Source: Peromyscus leucopus (lineage: Eukaryota; Chordata; Mammalia; Rodentia; Cricetidae). Taken from it: a DNA stretch of 64,000 bases. This document shows, piece by piece, positions 22,981-37,057 of the stretch. Under the pieces are notes generated by a model that did not search any database, was not told the origin of the DNA, and saw nothing but the letters and a program-made list of their open reading frames with translations. The stretch lies in assembly GCF_004664715.2 (NCBI RefSeq), contig NC_051074.1, positions 18,849,558 to 18,913,557 of the forward strand, read 5' to 3'. The position numbers and the translations under genes are program-made. How positions within the stretch are numbered: position 1 is the stretch's first letter; each line of letters opens with the position of its first letter.

Positions 22981-24471
22981 CAAAAACTTAGAACGAAAAC
23001 ATAAACAAAAATCCTAACATCACATGTCCACGCTGGGTGGGGCGAGTGCTTTTCACATCAATGTTTTCAGAGTGTTTACCAGACCCTACTTTTGAAGACC
23101 TCAAAATAATGCTATATGGCAGGACAGCAAAGTTGCTGTCTATATGAAAGAAGCACTAAGATCAGAACTCAGTGTGGCAAGTTTTCTATCACAATATATG
23201 ACATTATGTAACATTTTCTACACTGTTAAAAAGAAAAGAAAGAAATGGCCTATTATGTGGGGAAATTCAAGCTACATGAAGTTTAAGTAAATTATTTTAG
23301 TAAACAATTCACAAAGACGTTAGAGAAGTCTCGCCCAGTCCTAATCTTCTGTCTCACAGAGCACAGATAAAACTGTAGCTAACAAACTAAACAAAATGTT
23401 ATCTAGCAATTGTCTTAATAATTTTCTGTTAATTTTTGTGTTATTTCAATCTTAGGAACATATAATATGTTAGAAACCTCTTCTATATAATTCAGCCCTG
23501 TTTTTATGAAGGCCGAGCTAATCAATAGTGAATCTAAGCTGTATTTTATTCACAATAAGAGCTGATGTGATGATGAATGGCACTATTCATAGAGTTTTCA
23601 CCTGTTAGGTCAGATGCCAGAATAAAATGACAGGACTTCAATTGCTGAAAAAGCACTAGGGGGGTTGGATGAAGTGAACTGTCTTTTTACAAACAAGGAA
23701 AACTGATAAGTCAATTTCCTGGACAGGTAAAATCAATGCCCAAGATGGACAAAGCCTCCAAACCAAAAATGACTTCGAAAATATAGACAACTTTGTTTTT
23801 GAAAAAATTTTAAATCCAAGGAGTTGAACTGCTCTAAAACTATATGAAAGGCATGATTACCACATCAATCTAGTCACTGGCTTAAAATTGTTACACTTGC
23901 TGGCAATTCCAGAAAGTTAAGGAGTCCAAACAACAGGAAAGGGAAACAAAAACAACAACACAAAAATCACAACAATTACCAAAACACAAAGCATCACATG
24001 TGATTTTACTCATACATGTTCACTGCCTCTTACATATTCACTTAGGCATGAAAAGTCTACACATGAAGGAGCCCAGTAAGAGAATATTAATTTGCTATCA
24101 GTAATACCTACCATGTACAAAGAGGGGAAAACAGCTTTTTCAAAAGTGTGCAACAGATCTTAATTTAGCCAGGCAACCACACAGGAGGACCTTAGTGTTA
24201 AAAAGCCCATTTGCCCCTAAAATATCTTTGGTGACTGTTCAAAATTACCATGGCATATGGAAATTCTCAAAAAAAAAAAAAAAAAACTACTAAAAGCATG
24301 CTTATGGTCACTGGAGTGAAAGAAGTTGACAGAGAGGCCAGCACAGTAGGAGACAGAGGAGAACATGGTCAAGTTCCACGCCCCGACCCAGAATATCAGA
24401 GTAGATCAGGGTTAGCCCCAGGAGAAGGCATATTTTGGCCCTGGAAGGCAAAGAGAAAGCTTTATGTCTGA

Positions 24472-24493
24472 TGTGTGTGTGGGGGGGGGGGGG
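24472..24493. repeat. (TG)n joined to G13 run
   Basis: A short GT repeat followed by thirteen consecutive G. This is a G-quadruplex-prone homopolymer. Confidence 0.95.
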
Positions 24494-24829
24494 TGGTGCA
24501 GACAACCACGCGAGTGGATGGGTGGTTCATCATTTTGGAAAGATAATCGGGAAGCAAGGAGCTACCTGAGCAACCAAGGACAGCATGAAGTTCTGGGGCA
24601 GAGAAATCAGCCTCACAATCGCTGAAAGGCCAAGAGAAGTTCACTCTACACCAGCACCGTTTCAAGTTTTGCACGGGGAGTTACAGTGCATCGTGCAGGA
24701 GACAGAATGCCAGCCTAAAGTGTGCTGGTGAATGAAGCAAAGGAGGAACAGACTGGATTCACAGACATTTCTAGAGAGTATTTAGTCCTATAGAATCACA
24801 TTTACATGTCATGCATGTGTGCGTGCATG

Positions 24830-24831
<2 letters not shown>

Positions 24832-24880
<49 letters not shown>
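24832..24880. repeat. (TG)n microsatellite
   Basis: About 49 bases of uninterrupted TG, preceded by an imperfect ATGCATGTGTGCGTGCATGC stretch. Confidence 0.98.
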
Positions 24881-24882
<2 letters not shown>

Positions 24883-25425
24883 AGATAATATGGATACCAT
24901 TCTATTCTATAAACATTAGGAATATCTTAAAGATTATCGTTTTTACTAAACAGTCTAACACACCCATCTTTGCATGACCAAGTCTTTCTGCATATTCAAA
25001 TTAAACACTATCTTCTGAGAGGTTTGACAACCTATCATCGCTTTCTGTCACATGCTACTACATGCTACTACATGCATTTTTAACAAACGCTATACTGCCA
25101 ATAGGAGTTTATCTTCCTGTGGAACCTAGAATGTAAGTTTCATGACAAGGCACTTACATATCCTATTCACCACATGGTCTCTTAAACTCACAGAAACACT
25201 AAATAATTATGTGTCGAATGAGTATGTGGACACCTGTCTGGACAGAGAGATGGAAACACTAACTCCACAGGGCTTCAACAAACACGAAATTACTACTTAT
25301 ATTCTGAAAAGACTAGAAATTGAATGCAGGCTACTATGTATTACGGACCTCATTTTCATATCTTTAGACATCTATGAACTTAGAGTAGAATTTAAAATTG
25401 TCTTACGCTTCATTTCGTGTGTCTG

Positions 25426-25517
25426 TGTCAGAGGACAACCACTGCAGTGAGTTCCCCCCTTGTCTGCTGGGGGTGCTAAGGCTGTTCATCTATCTGCCCA
25501 TGGAGCCACCCAGCCCA
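25426..25517 (-). mobile_element. B3-type SINE fragment, reverse
   Basis: CAGAGGACAACCACTGCAGT followed by a diverged GAACTC-type segment and ATCTGCCCATGGAGCCACCC corresponds to the reverse complement of the B3 body and head. It is eroded and short. Confidence 0.5.
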
Positions 25518-25638
25518 TCCTACAGTAGGTCAGTTTTCAAAGGAGGTTTTGGCCTCTGGGGACTCACTTCCTGTTAATTGTTTGAGTCAGCCTGTCACAG
25601 ACTCAAGTGTTGACTTTATCTACACTGAGGGGATGATG

Positions 25639-25670
25639 CGGGGGTGGGGGGTGGGGGGTGGGGGGGTGGT
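25639..25670 (+). repeat. G-rich (GGGGGGT)n tract
   Basis: Repeated runs of five to seven G separated by single T. Four or more G runs on one strand make a strong intramolecular G-quadruplex candidate. Confidence 0.9.
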
Positions 25671-25689
25671 ACCATGGCACATATACAAG

Positions 25690-25854
25690 GAAGGGAACAG
25701 CTCGCTGGAGTTGGCCTCTCTCCCGCCACGTGGTTTGAGAGTGTTATGTGGCGGGGTAGAGGACAGGCTGGGGGCGTGGGGGTGTACGGCTCAAACTCAG
25801 GTCTTGAGGCTTGGTAGCAGAGACTTTTATCTGCTGAGCCATCCTCCGGCCTCC
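25690..25854 (-). mobile_element. B3-type SINE, reverse orientation
   Basis: Reverse complement of B3: a GGAGTTGGCCTCTCTCCCGCC block, TACGGCTCAAACTCAGGTC (B-box side), TTGAGGCTTGGTAGCAGAG and TTATCTGCTGAGCCATCCTC at the tRNA-like head. The body contains an extra G-rich insertion compared with the usual CATGTGGGTCC segment. Confidence 0.75.
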
Positions 25855-28800
25855 AGTCTGACAACTTGAAACACATTTCTCTTGGCCTCGACTTCTCATC
25901 CTTAGCGAGATTGCTACTTCCCTTCTGGCACAGGCAGGACCTGTTTTGCACCGGAATTTCATCTCTTATCTAAATAACAGGAAGGGAAGTTAGCTACAAC
26001 TTCCTGTACCTACAATTTTTCTCGTTCTTTTAAACTCAAATTAGTTAAAACTCCAGGGTGTGTATTTGGGGATGATAAGTTCCTAATGCCAACATCTTTC
26101 CTTCCCTTGGTACTACATTAATCAAACATTTCCACAATGATCTGATACACTAAACATGAGAACTCAACCACATTCCTGATCACTTTACACAGACCTGCAT
26201 ATGTCTGATACTGGTTTACTGGTATACATTTCAACATACTGACATTTTCTGTGAATAATCTATCAGAGATTAAGACATTCTAATTATTTTAATGGCCTAA
26301 TCATTTCAGTTATCAAACTAATTGATAGCATGATTTTAATATCATAATTTATAACAAGCATTCTACAGGACATCTTACAAGTAAAAAACTGATCATGCAC
26401 ATTTGTAGCCTTACCTGGATAGCATAATTTAAAACTATTAAAGCATTTCAGATTTTCACACTTTATTTCTCTAGCTGGAAAATATTTCATCTTATGGAAC
26501 TGTGATTTTTGTTTTTTAACAAACCAGAAAATACTTTGAAACATTTTACTCTGAAGAATGTCAAACTTCTAAACAGTAGAAGAAACACTATGGAGCGGCT
26601 GTGTGTATCAATCAGGTCAATCAATTGACGACTAATTTTGGCTGACCTGCTCCCCTCTCCACCAGACTGTTTGTAAACAAACAGCAACCATTATTTCTTC
26701 ATGTTTCTATTTCAGCATGTACTTCTGAAAGAGCAAACTGGTAAATATTTCAATAATGAAGGTTTTTCATGGTATTATCTAACTATTTGCACCCTGTCAG
26801 ATTCTGTTTTAAAAAGCAAGATTAAAATATTTTAGATGCACCCTTCTTGATAATTTACACATCAACATTGCAGACTTTCTATGACAGAAATGTGCCTGGG
26901 TTCTTCAGGTTCTTTCTGCCCTAACTATGACATTTACATTCTATTTTTTAAAAAATGAGAATCAGAAAAGAAAGCAAGTTGTAATGTCATGTTTAATCAG
27001 TTTTGTGAGCTGAAAAATTCCTTCATTTCTTTGCATTCAAGGGGGAGCTGCTCATAAGATCAACTCATTCTTGGAATTGAGATGTACTGAGACAAATTTA
27101 GACCTTTCACTACAAATACAGATGGAGCTGTAAACATAAAAAATCGGAACATCAGAAGTTCCACAGCAAATCCATGATTACCACAGCTTTCAGGGGAGAC
27201 GTTTGGGGGGAGAAACAGTGAGTGTCGACGCTGCTCTCCAGTTTAGAGAGTTTGTCCTTAAAGTCTTTATGTGAATTTCAGAGAGCTACCAAATAAAGAT
27301 ATAGGCAATGCCATTTTTATATCAGCTACTTGTTTCTGGGTAGACTCAGAGAGGAGGCATTCAAGAACTCTTCAGACCTTTTCTTTAAAGGTCTCCTTGT
27401 GAATGAAATACCATAGCAAGAAGACAGAGAAGTCCAATGTGTGTACACAGACCTCTGTCCACGAGCCAGGATTTTATTTTCAAAGAGACACAGGGCTTTC
27501 TTTTTGAACAATGCCATGGTTAGCTCGGCACACTGACACAGGGCCCGTGCCAGGGCATTTAAGCCTTTGGATGTTATACTGTTCATTACTCCAAATGATG
27601 CCTGCCAAAGACCAGACCAAACCCATTCAGCACAAAGTTAGCACTGGGCACAGCCAAAGGAGGTCAAGGAAAGCATGAACAAGGGTTTTGTGTGCAGAAC
27701 CAGCTCCTGGCAGTGTCTATTAGAGTAACGGTTCCCAGCCAACTCCTCTCATTTAGAAAACGGCTTCTGAACTAAACTGAGTCACCCTGTGCTGTATTTC
27801 AACAGTAACTGGTAGAAAAGGGAGACGATGTTTACAGCTAGTCATTTCCAATTACGCATGCGATGATAGTTTTCCACACCAGCTTTTCCCGTGCTTCTCA
27901 ACTGTACGTGAGACGGGCAAAGGACTAGACTGAAGGCATCAACTTCTACTCACCAGCTATACCAACCTGTGGCTTCTATTTCAACCAAGAGAAAAATCAC
28001 CAAAGCTACTAACAATACAGAATTGGGATTTACTGTGCACATCACTTAAATGCCAAGAGAAATGCAGTGGATACACACACACACCACAAATTTCAAAACA
28101 GACAGAAAATCAAGCTACCCTGGGGGAAAGGAACATATAAAAGAAATCTGTGGATGGCCTCCCAAGACTCCGGGACAGACACACTCGAGGGATGCAGCAC
28201 TCAGTGGGACAGACTGCCACACAAGTTGCTGTGGCTCCAGTTAGATGAGGTAAATCCATTTGGGCAGACTGAACTGTGTTGTCAACAAGGATTAAAGACA
28301 GCAGTTTTTTAGTTTATTTTTCTTTGAGAGGCGCCATCACAAACGGAAGCATTTCTGCTTTTAACAACTGGAGGTTTGAGAAGCTGGAAGGAACATGGAA
28401 CGCTTCATGATGGTATTAGAAAGCCCAGTCCCCAAGCACGTAAACTCAGAAGCAATGTGTACCATTTTTAAATACTAAAATTGTTAGTCTCAAACCATTT
28501 CCAGTTTCAAATTAGGAAAATAAGTTATTACAAGCTTAATTTCATTTGACTAAAATAGCTCTATTTCTCCCATTTTTAGAATCAAGGCAAGAAAATCCAG
28601 AATGTGGTAAGTAAAGAAATAGCTTTCCAATCAGACAGACTGGAGTCTAATCTTCATTTTACCACTCACTAGGACTTTAGTCAAGATATTTACATCTTTC
28701 TGAGCCACAGATCCCACATCGATAAAAAGAGAATAATGGCTACATTGTTGCTTTGAATTTGAAGTGTGTATGGTGAAGGGTGAGGTATCCTCCCATCTCA

Positions 28801-31800
28801 GCCCCACGCACTCTGGAGAGACAGCTACTGTGGAAGCGGTCTTGCCCTACATACCTATCTGCCCTTACTCAGCTCATCACTGCCCAGACTGCTGGTATAT
28901 TCTACCAACAAGCAAGACTCAGAAGATTAAAACCTTCATGAGAATATATTTTAGGCAGAACAACACTCAGGAATAAATTTTCTCTAGGTGTCACTGATGT
29001 TTAACTGTCTAAAGAATACACAGCAGAAGAAATATATAAATAACACCTTTTATAAGACAGAAAAATCTATGTCAAAGCAATTTTCTCAGGACTTTTTTCC
29101 TGTCAATGATATGAAGATTGTAACACACACTTGAGGGAGTAAACGAAAGTCCTAACATTTGCTAATTGGGAACTGTAACGCATGTTGTAAATGGAGATGG
29201 AGGGGGATATTTGCCTTCAGAGTTACTGAGTACTTGGTAAATGTGTATAACATGTTGTGAAGATGGGTAAGTACTTCATTTTTCCTGTTAATCTAACGGT
29301 TTTATTTCATGTGAGCCGGTTAATCTGTCCGCGCTCTGCTTAAAACCATCAGCTGTGAATTCACCTGGGTAGAATTTGGAAGCAATCAGAGCAAAAGAAA
29401 CCCATTTCATCAGCTTTACACAAGTATGCTGAAGGTCACCTGTATTTAGCAGTTCCTAAGACTTCAGCCGACTCCCTTCCCACACTTTACAGTTTGAAGA
29501 TTCAAGCCCTCCTCCACTTTTCAGTGGGAAAGACCTTCAAAATCCAAACACCTTTCACTTGAAAACGCAGAAAGCCAAGACTTGGTCTCTGTGTAGAAAC
29601 AATGTATTTGTTGCTGTTCTTGTTCAAATTATTTTTTTTGATAAAAAATCCGTGACTCAATATCTTCAATATGAATCTTTATTATAAAATACTACTATGA
29701 TACAATTTAAGACAAAGCAATTAAAATCAAAAGTAAACAAATCTGTTGAGAAAAATAATTTTTAGCTTTTATGTCAAGCCATGTACTTTATAATGCAGTT
29801 TATGCCCTTGCAGCAAAATATTTCAACTGTTTTGGGACAAAGAAGGTATTTTCCTCTCTCATTCCCCACAATGCTTTTCTCTCTCTTGGACGGCGGTGTT
29901 TTGGAAGTCATTGTGGCTTTTATTATAGTTAAGAGGCTAACACAGCCTTTGGTAGGTCTGCATCGGCTGTTTGTATTTTACCTCTCAAAACGTTTCCATT
30001 CATTCAACCTTCCTCTTGCTCTCTGGCCAAGTCACTTTTATTTCTTTTTCTGTTGATTTTCTCCATTTCACAAAGTAAACTGTGTAAGCCATGATGCCTG
30101 TAATAGTCCTTCTCATATTTCCATCAACTGGATCCACTCCCTGCACTCTAAATATTAATTTACATGTAATTGTATTGCTCAATGTCACTTTCATTAGAAA
30201 GATGACCCGTGTTTAAAAGAAAGAAAGTAATCAATCTTCTAAGACTTCTGCATCTGTAGAACACCAATCTAAGCTACTGGCTCAAAATGTCCAATTAACT
30301 GTGCAATGCTTACTGAGTGTCTCCCACACAACTGGCCTCTGCACATCTCTGATAAAGCTGAAGAGCTTAAGATACAGTCTGTGCCTTCCAGGAAGCTTAT
30401 CTTCACTAGAAGACTAGCACACATGAAAAGTTAAGGGAACAAAAACAACAGATGTGAGGAGCAGCATCCACTGAGTTCAGTACACGAGGATCTGCAGTCC
30501 TGTGGCAGTGCACATTGCAGGGTCCTGTGTGTGTGAGTGGCGTATGCGGCCATACACCACCAATAAGCAGAAGGACGCTCACGCGATCTTTGTGGAGCAG
30601 AAAGAACTAATCTCTCCATGGAGTTCGGTTTTGTTCATTTTGTTGTTATTTATAATGAAAAGTAACAGTAAGTAAAAAGAATGGAGAGAAATCTTGTTTC
30701 ATAGGGCAGATTGGATTGGACCTTGAACCCTAGGGAGAGAGTAACAGGACAGGACGGTGGCTCAGAAAGCACAAAACAGGTGGAAAGACTGTGGCTGGTG
30801 CCTTTGAAGGACTGTAACCATGCCAGCTTGGCTTCCAAGGATGAATCACAATCGTGCAAAGCTGTGGTAGGAAAGTCTGGCTGTCGTGTACTGGCAAGGG
30901 CTTTGATGCTAAGCTGTTATTATGACATTAGACCTTGCATATGTTCTCAGAGTTGCCTCTCACTACAAAGAAGGCACAGGAGAAAACACTGCTTTCCTTG
31001 GATGCACACCCAAGTTCTAAGTATAAACAGGAAAAATGTGGGAAGGGCTTTTCAACACTAGAAAATAAAGAGCTCTGTTCAACCCGAGTATCTGTGAAAT
31101 ACAGTCTCTATTTCATTGCTCATCCTAGAGGAAGTGCAAATTCCTCCACAAAGGGATAGGGCAGAATACAAGCTCACTTCTCACTCGTTCTGTTGACACA
31201 ACTACTTCCGATGTTACCCAGCAGCCACAAAGGAAGTAGGGCTCACTCCTGGCCTTCACCCAGGGCCATCTCTTGCAGGAAGGGCAGTCTCACCATCCTT
31301 TAGAAGGATTTAGAAACTACATTCTTCAGCTCCACACCCTGTCCCTTACACTCAACCTGCTGGCCTTTTTTTATGGCTGCCTAGTATGTGAAAAGTCCTC
31401 ACTAGTTCACTTCCATCCATCCACTGGACGGGGCTCCCCAGAGGCAGGGTCTCTATTCACTTATTGGGCTATCTCCAGTGCTACGGTTAGAAAGATCACA
31501 AAGTATCTGCTGAATAAATGTTTAAATATTCAGATGAACTTCAGTGAAAGTTCTCAGAAACTAGGAAGTAAGTACAAGTTCTTTGGACCACAGCCATTCA
31601 TTTGTGTAGCCCGAGCTGAGTGTATAAAACGTCTGAAGGGTGACAGATGAATTGAAGAATAAGTGTAGCCATTACATTTTCAGATAAGAACTACATCTCT
31701 ATGTTTAAACAAAGCCATGGGGAAAGGCTAGGGAAAGCTTAAAACATCACTGAAGTTTTCCTGCTGTCATTTCTGCTTTTCCCCACTGAGTAGATGGCTC

Positions 31801-32384
31801 CTTAGAAATCCTGAGACTGTATCTTGAATTCAGGCATCTTATAGGAAGTCCTATCATGCTGTCTGGTCCCCCACAAAACTAAAGACACATCTCAAAGGGG
31901 AGAAAAGGGAGGTTAACAGCAGCCTCTGAAACAGAGGGCAGAGAACACGGGGGCAACTAATGGGCGGGCATCAGAATGCCTTTCCCCAAATATGGTGCCT
32001 GCATATCTGAGCACACACCAGGAGCAGATGGTGCCTCTCCATTTCCTCATCCTCCTCTGCTCAGAAGTGGATCACAGGAAGAGCCTGGGAAGGGCTGCTC
32101 GGACCTTCCCCTGAGCTGTGCTGACTGATGTCAGAAAACCCTCTCTAGCTCCAGAGAATGCAGGAAATCTTATCTCTGAAGATGCAGAGACACCAAGAAG
32201 AGTCTGAACAAATCGGTTTTGACAAGTCCCCCCAAGTTGGTAAGGGATGGCCATACCTCCTTTCCATTCAACTCTAAGGCTATCTTCTTCATCAAACCTA
32301 ACATAAAAAGGACACACTGCCTTTTCCATTTAGGTCTTCATTTTAAAGGCTGCTATGCCGCATAAGATGGAGAACACTTGCTAA

Positions 32385-32386
<2 letters not shown>
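25855..32386. other. Long repeat-poor unique stretch
   Basis: About 6.5 kb without a recognisable SINE, LINE or LTR and without a supported gene. Open frames up to 125 codons (31273-31650, plus strand) have no domain I recognise. Repeat-poor intervals in rodent DNA can mark constrained noncoding sequence, but nothing here proves it. Confidence 0.5.

Positions 32387-32441
<55 letters not shown>
32387..32441. repeat. (TC)n microsatellite
   Basis: About 55 bases of uninterrupted TC repeat. Confidence 0.98.
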
Positions 32442-32444
<3 letters not shown>

Positions 32445-35400
32445 ACAAGCTCCTCAGCTACAAACACAGCAATGGAGAGGGAAGGAAGACATTATTTCCC
32501 CTACGAAGTAGAATACTTGTGAGTATCTCACTTTGAAGTTTCTCAGGCATGCGTGGCTAGTCAATTAAAATTCTGTATACACTGAATAAAACAAATGATA
32601 TAAACACAAGAATAATGTATGACTGAAATGTTTTGCTGTACCTTTGATAATGCTCTACTTTTATAGGAATCACTTTTCTAATATTCAGGTCATTAAATCC
32701 ATACGGGCGAGGGTGGTGGGAGCTGGGGAAGAATGCACCAGTATGTTGAAAACAGAAAAAAGGATTTCTGGTCTTAACAGTCAAGATTTTTGTCTAATGG
32801 ACTCTCATGTGATAGATTTAATGCCTTTACTTTCTTCTGACTTCCAGGTCAATGAAGCAATAAAGCATCATGGGTCCCAGGCATGAAGTTGAGACTGTTT
32901 GCACCAGCTCTGATGTTGAGGCCCTAGTTAAGGCTGGCTCCCTGGCCAGCCAAGCAGAGCTCGCCTGCTGCTCCATCAGCTCATTTCCACTCACTTGCTT
33001 TAAAATTCATATGAGAAAAGCCACTTGATTCAAGAACACCCAGGCAGAACCTGAAGCATACTTCTGAATTAATCTCTTATATGGTCCTTTCTTTGAGTTT
33101 AATTTGAAATAAATTTTTCAATAATATATGATATTTGTTTTTGTTTTTAAATGTAGAAAATATATGTATTAATAATTGAAAGAGGCTGGAACAGAATATT
33201 TCCAAATAGAAAATTTCTGAAATTTCTCAAATAGGTACTAATAAAAATAATTATAGTTTATTAGAGCTATTATTAGCACAATGAAACCTATGAATTAATG
33301 CATGCATTTCTAACCACTTGATAATGAGAATTTAATTTTAATTAATGGGATCTTTATTGAGTTTGCTTAAATGTGGTTTCCTGTTCAGCATGTTCATTTC
33401 CACACAGGATAGGGAGGTATAGGGTTAAATAATTTTACTTTTCAAAATCTGAATAATGTTTTTTTCCAAAGTATTGTTCATTTTCTTGTTAAAGGATTTG
33501 TCATTTTTTATGAGAATCATCACTCATCAATCCTCTATCTGTTTTTTACCCTTTTATAGTATTTTATCCATTAAAAGTAGCAGGTTTGTGCCTAAAATAC
33601 TCGATAGTACCTCTGCTGATTAAGTATACTTAATCATTGAAGGAAAAAATCCTCCCGCATCTTAATGAAGATGCGCCTTTATGTTTCCTGTTATCAGCGA
33701 GTGGTTAGCACAACGTGCCAGCTGCTCTTAGCCTCTGAGCCCGGACCTTCCCCTCCTCTCCAAACACAGTGAAGATCCCAAGATCAGCAGTGCCCAGTGA
33801 GTCTCTCACTTGGACAATGGCGACAGAAAACTTCAACAAGTGCTGTCCTGACCCCTTTCCTTTTGCTTCAGATCCAGCTGAGCAGCAAAAACTGCTTGAA
33901 ATTCAGCAATCACATTTCTCACTGTTCCAGAATGACCTATTTCGCACTAGAATGAACCAGTGAATTCATACATATAAATAACTATCTGCAGACACTGTGT
34001 TTCAAAACATGAACAGGGAGGGATAGGCCAAAAAAATAAAAATGAAAATAAAGAAGAAAGACAGATAGAAAGGAGAAGAAAAGAAAAAGAAAAAGAGGGT
34101 GAAAGGTTAAGGAATGTATTTTTAAGGTTTGATTAAATCAGTATTTTAAACTTTTTGATATGATAATGGGGAAATAAGCAAGACTATATAGCAGATATCA
34201 ACGCTACAGGTACAGGACTTTGGAATTGTCTGTAAATACACACATAACAGTTCATGCAAATACAGAGTATACAGCAGAGCATTCTGAAGGTGCATGTATA
34301 TAATGGCCTTTTCTTGATACTAAGTAAAATGTGTTGCTGTCATTTCTGGACAGAATATGCTGACAGATTACTGGATGATACTTTATCCAGAATTTTAGTG
34401 ACTACTTTTTGTGTACAAAATTCAATTATATGCCAAATTTTTCAAACAACAACCTTTCTAAACCTTTCTGATCCCTCAAAAGTGTTTTCCATTTTTCACA
34501 ATCTCCCAGTATATAAAAATATACACGCTAGTGTCCTCACTAACTCTGGCACCGCTCTCCATCCATCACTATTTCCAGTGACCAGCAAAAGGTGATCACA
34601 TGGTCAACTCTTAAGCAGTATCTGTCAAGGACTTCATAACTCAAACATGGCAGACATTAGGGCAGTGTGTGTGGACCCACTGTGTGCCTCACATCAACAC
34701 TGTGGCATAAACCTGTGGTCAGACAGTGAACAAAAGGAGATGCAGGCAGGGATCTCAGAGCGGGAAACAGATGAGAGCACCCTTCACAAAATAAAATACT
34801 GACTCAGGGAGTCTGCAGATACTGCAAAGGCAGAGATCTCAGAGCCCACCGGTTTCAGCTGAGAGGATAAGAATATTTGTTACAGTAGCTTTAAGATGCC
34901 TAAGCTTACACTCTGTGGATATATAACAAATTCAATCACTGCACAGAATTGAAAAATAATCCTTCTGGGATAATTGTAGTTTCTTAAGTTTTATGTGCAA
35001 TGTATGGAGGGTGGGAGTAAACATGAATGAAAGTAAAAGCGGAAGTCAGGCCAGTAAAGTGGATGAGAAATAGAGACAGGGAAGAATAATGTAGCTCCAA
35101 AATGAAATGTCATCCTCAGAAGCAAGACAACTACTGAGGAAGCCCCAAGGATGCAGAGTCAGCCTTTCAAGGCTAAGCTGTCTCCCTGAGGAATATGCCC
35201 ATAGAATGAAACACTCGTCACATTAAAGGTTTAACTCTTTGTCTCTTCTAAACCTGGAGAGTGTTTACCCAAGTCATTCTACTCAGTATTCCCTCTCTCT
35301 CTCAACCAACCCTGTATAAAACAACATTGTATCCAGTCCAGAAATGAGGCTGTACATAGCTGCTTTCAGAAAATTCATTGTTCAAAAGAAAAAGTACAAC

Positions 35401-37057
35401 TAAACTGAGGAATAAACAAAGTAATAAATTTTGGTTTGTGATTTTAAAGCTTTTGCAAATAAAAGATATTTATAATTCTTATTATCAGCAGTCCCTTCAA
35501 TAAAATGCTCATCTGCATGCCTTCCCAGCTACAGAGACACAGTTGTGGCTACAGGATGCACTTCAAAGAGCAGCCCTGTGTAATGTATGTGAGAGTCAAG
35601 AGCTCGCCTTCAATGTCCTCTCTATAACACACGCACGCACGCATGCACGCACCTCCCCAAAGTCTCTTCTCCATTTTGTGAAAATAAAATGGGCCCATTT
35701 CACAACTCCCTAATTTCACAATCAATTATGGATTTATTGTGAGTAGTGAGGATCTGTTTTCTCTTCTTACTATGCCAGAGTGGGTGCCTTAAAATTCACT
35801 TTCTCTAGTTTCCAAATTATTATAAATTCAGTGTGACATCAAGCACAAATCATTTATAGTAGCTGAATGTTGTTATTGAAAGACAATTAGGTACACATCA
35901 CTAGTGTCTGATTGAAACAAACTAGGCAAAAAAAAGTCATATTATAGCCAATAATGAGAAATAGAGCTGTATGTTCACTGGCCCCATGCTGTTTCTGATG
36001 GTGCAGGGTGCTAAGTGACTTTTATACTCTTATATGGACATTTGTTTTTCAAACTGTGTATATCAGAAATACATTCAAAGGTGTAAAATTCTTCCCGAGA
36101 CTGGGTGGAGCACACAAATGCTTGGCACACTGCAAAAGTTTCAGGCTTGGTTAGCTTTGATGTGCCTGAAAAGGAAAGTAGAGGTAAGCTACTGAATGCT
36201 AATCACACTGCTGCAACTATTCACCACATTTAAATTCTTACAGGAAACATATTTATCATTGACTTTGATAATACATCATTTTTTAATATTGCTCTCAAGC
36301 TGTTGGATAGAATTTCATGTCCTAAGCCTAGAGAACCACAGAAAATGACAAACATGTTGCAGATTTCTTTTCTTATCTGGAATATTAAAAGAGTGCCTCT
36401 AATCTTAAACAGAAATACTGAAAAAAAAAAAAAGGTAGCCATTTTAACCTAGTATGCACTTGTTTAGGGTAAATGAAATCATAATCCCTAAGCAATTTTT
36501 TTAAATGACTGCATCAATCACCTGATAATTGGTAAATTCAAGATGTATGAGAAAGAGGTGGGAGTAACTACTAGAAAATGTATGAGGCTATCTATAGTAT
36601 CCAGGTGCAACACCTTGATAGGATGAGAAGAACTCAAGTTACATAAACAAAGTGGTTGCCTCTTCCTCACACCGATAGTAAACATGAAAGTTTGCACTAT
36701 AGGGGAGAAAAATCTAGGAGAAACAGGTGTTATTCACTAAATTTTAAATCCAAATTGTTTTCAAAATCTGATAGTTGATATACATTTATAATAATTTTAA
36801 TTTTTTATTTAATTACTTAAACTAACATCTATACAATCACACTGGATCTGCTGTTTCTATGTATATCTCACAGGAGTCATTACATACAAGCGTGAACTAG
36901 GAAGAATAGGAAAGAACAGACCCATCCAGACATAGCCCAGCTCAAGTTGTTAGAGAAAAGTTGGCATAAAATATAATTTTCACCACCTTTCTATTTTAAA
37001 GGAAAAAAGAAAAGAGTAAAATCTCAGGTTATATATGTTTAGCATTAATTAAACACT
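32442..37057. other. Unique AT-rich sequence, no gene seen
   Basis: Holds a purine-rich run at 34018-34100 (AAAGAAGAAAGACAG-like) and a short CACG/CATG tandem at 35630-35652. No gene or dated repeat was recognised. Confidence 0.5.
35630..35652. repeat. Short (CACG)n tandem
   Basis: About five imperfect tetranucleotide units with alternating CACG and CATG. It is a purine-pyrimidine alternating, Z-DNA-prone tract. Confidence 0.8.

Larger units (their letters stand above)
20901..25425. other. Mostly unique sequence, no gene seen
   Basis: Contains a diverged B1-like fragment, an A18 run (24269-24286), a TG/G tract (24472-24493) and (TG)n at 24832-24880. A small tandem of CATGCTACTA occurs at about 25052-25075. 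No coding region was recognised; open frames of 60-102 codons are unremarkable. Confidence 0.55.

Noticed and set aside
31273..31650. 125-codon open frame as a gene
   Set aside because: No domain, no supporting splice context, and the length is within what 64 kb of six-frame reading can give by chance.
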